Below are positions 63,971-64,000 of a stretch of 64,000 bases of DNA, piece by piece. The stretch lies in assembly GCA_023052935.1 (NCBI GenBank), contig CM041293.1, positions 177,311,600 to 177,375,599 of the forward strand, in the 5' to 3' direction. The notes under the pieces were generated by a model, which did not search any database, had not been told where the DNA came from, and worked only from the letters and a program-made list of their open reading frames with translations. Origin of the DNA: Piezodorus guildinii. Lineage: Eukaryota; Arthropoda; Insecta; Hemiptera; Pentatomidae. Each line of letters begins with the position of its first letter. Position 1 is the first letter of the stretch. A program made the translations under genes and the position numbers.

Positions 63971-64000
63971 TCTTCGGAGGGGACGTAAAATAGTAGCCCC
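63971..64000 (+). repeat. SINE-B body, cut by the window edge
   Basis: CTTCGGAGGGGACGTAAAAT matches the SINE-B body in + orientation. The head side is missing to the left. Confidence 0.5.

Overview
The window is strongly AT-rich, repeat-dominated nuclear DNA from a metazoan, most likely an arthropod. The evidence is the repeat content: an APE-endonuclease LINE with a fused RNase H domain, mariner transposons flanked by TA, RTE-clade and CR1/Jockey-like LINE fragments, tRNA-derived SINEs and hammerhead-like motifs of the Penelope type. I found no bacterial-style operon, no rRNA, no canonical tRNA gene, no CRISPR array and no host gene that I can name. The species call is inference.

Layout. 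1-4.6 kb: a nearly complete LINE with two frameshifts, preceded by an open frame that enters from the left edge and overlaps its ORF by 8 nt. 5-9.2 kb: internally deleted mariners around pieces of a non-coding family, here called UR1. 9.6-11.2 kb: a UR1 copy split by an RTE LINE and abutted by a SINE. 12-19.5 kb: TA microsatellites, UR1 copies, a LINE 3' end, a mariner and a cryptic mariner remnant. 20.8-22.9 kb: a UR1 copy interrupted by a SINE whose tRNA-like head is repeated 14 times as identical 84-bp units inside a perfect 16-bp target-site duplication; this is the most striking object here. 23-28 kb: two more mariners, UR1 copies and a 145-bp foldback MITE. 29-35 kb: LINE 3' ends, a full-length SINE-A with a 17-bp duplication, a second kind of tRNA-like SINE and a 393-bp MITE. 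35-42 kb: mariner, SINE-B, UR1, a hammerhead-like motif and an LTR-retroelement remnant. 42-51.6 kb: Helitron-like ends, two copies of an RTE LINE, SINE-A, a possible host exon (46430-46684), inverted arms carrying decayed hammerhead-like motifs, and a better-preserved hammerhead-like motif near 50.1 kb. 52-64 kb: mariner, LINE 3' ends, UR1 copies, SINE-B copies, a candidate tail-anchored terminal exon (60468-60653) and a 252-bp tandem duplication.

How the parts relate. Most of the sequence is explained by nested insertions. Many have target duplications readable from the sequence, which gives relative ages: UR1 is old and is the host for RTE, SINE and MITE insertions, and the SINE-A insertions are young. 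Four of the six mariner-A copies share one internal deletion junction, so they look like an amplified non-autonomous lineage rather than independently decayed copies. None of the transposases is intact. Coordinates of diverged repeats are approximate to about 10 bp unless target duplications are quoted. All family names come from motif recognition by eye, without database searching.
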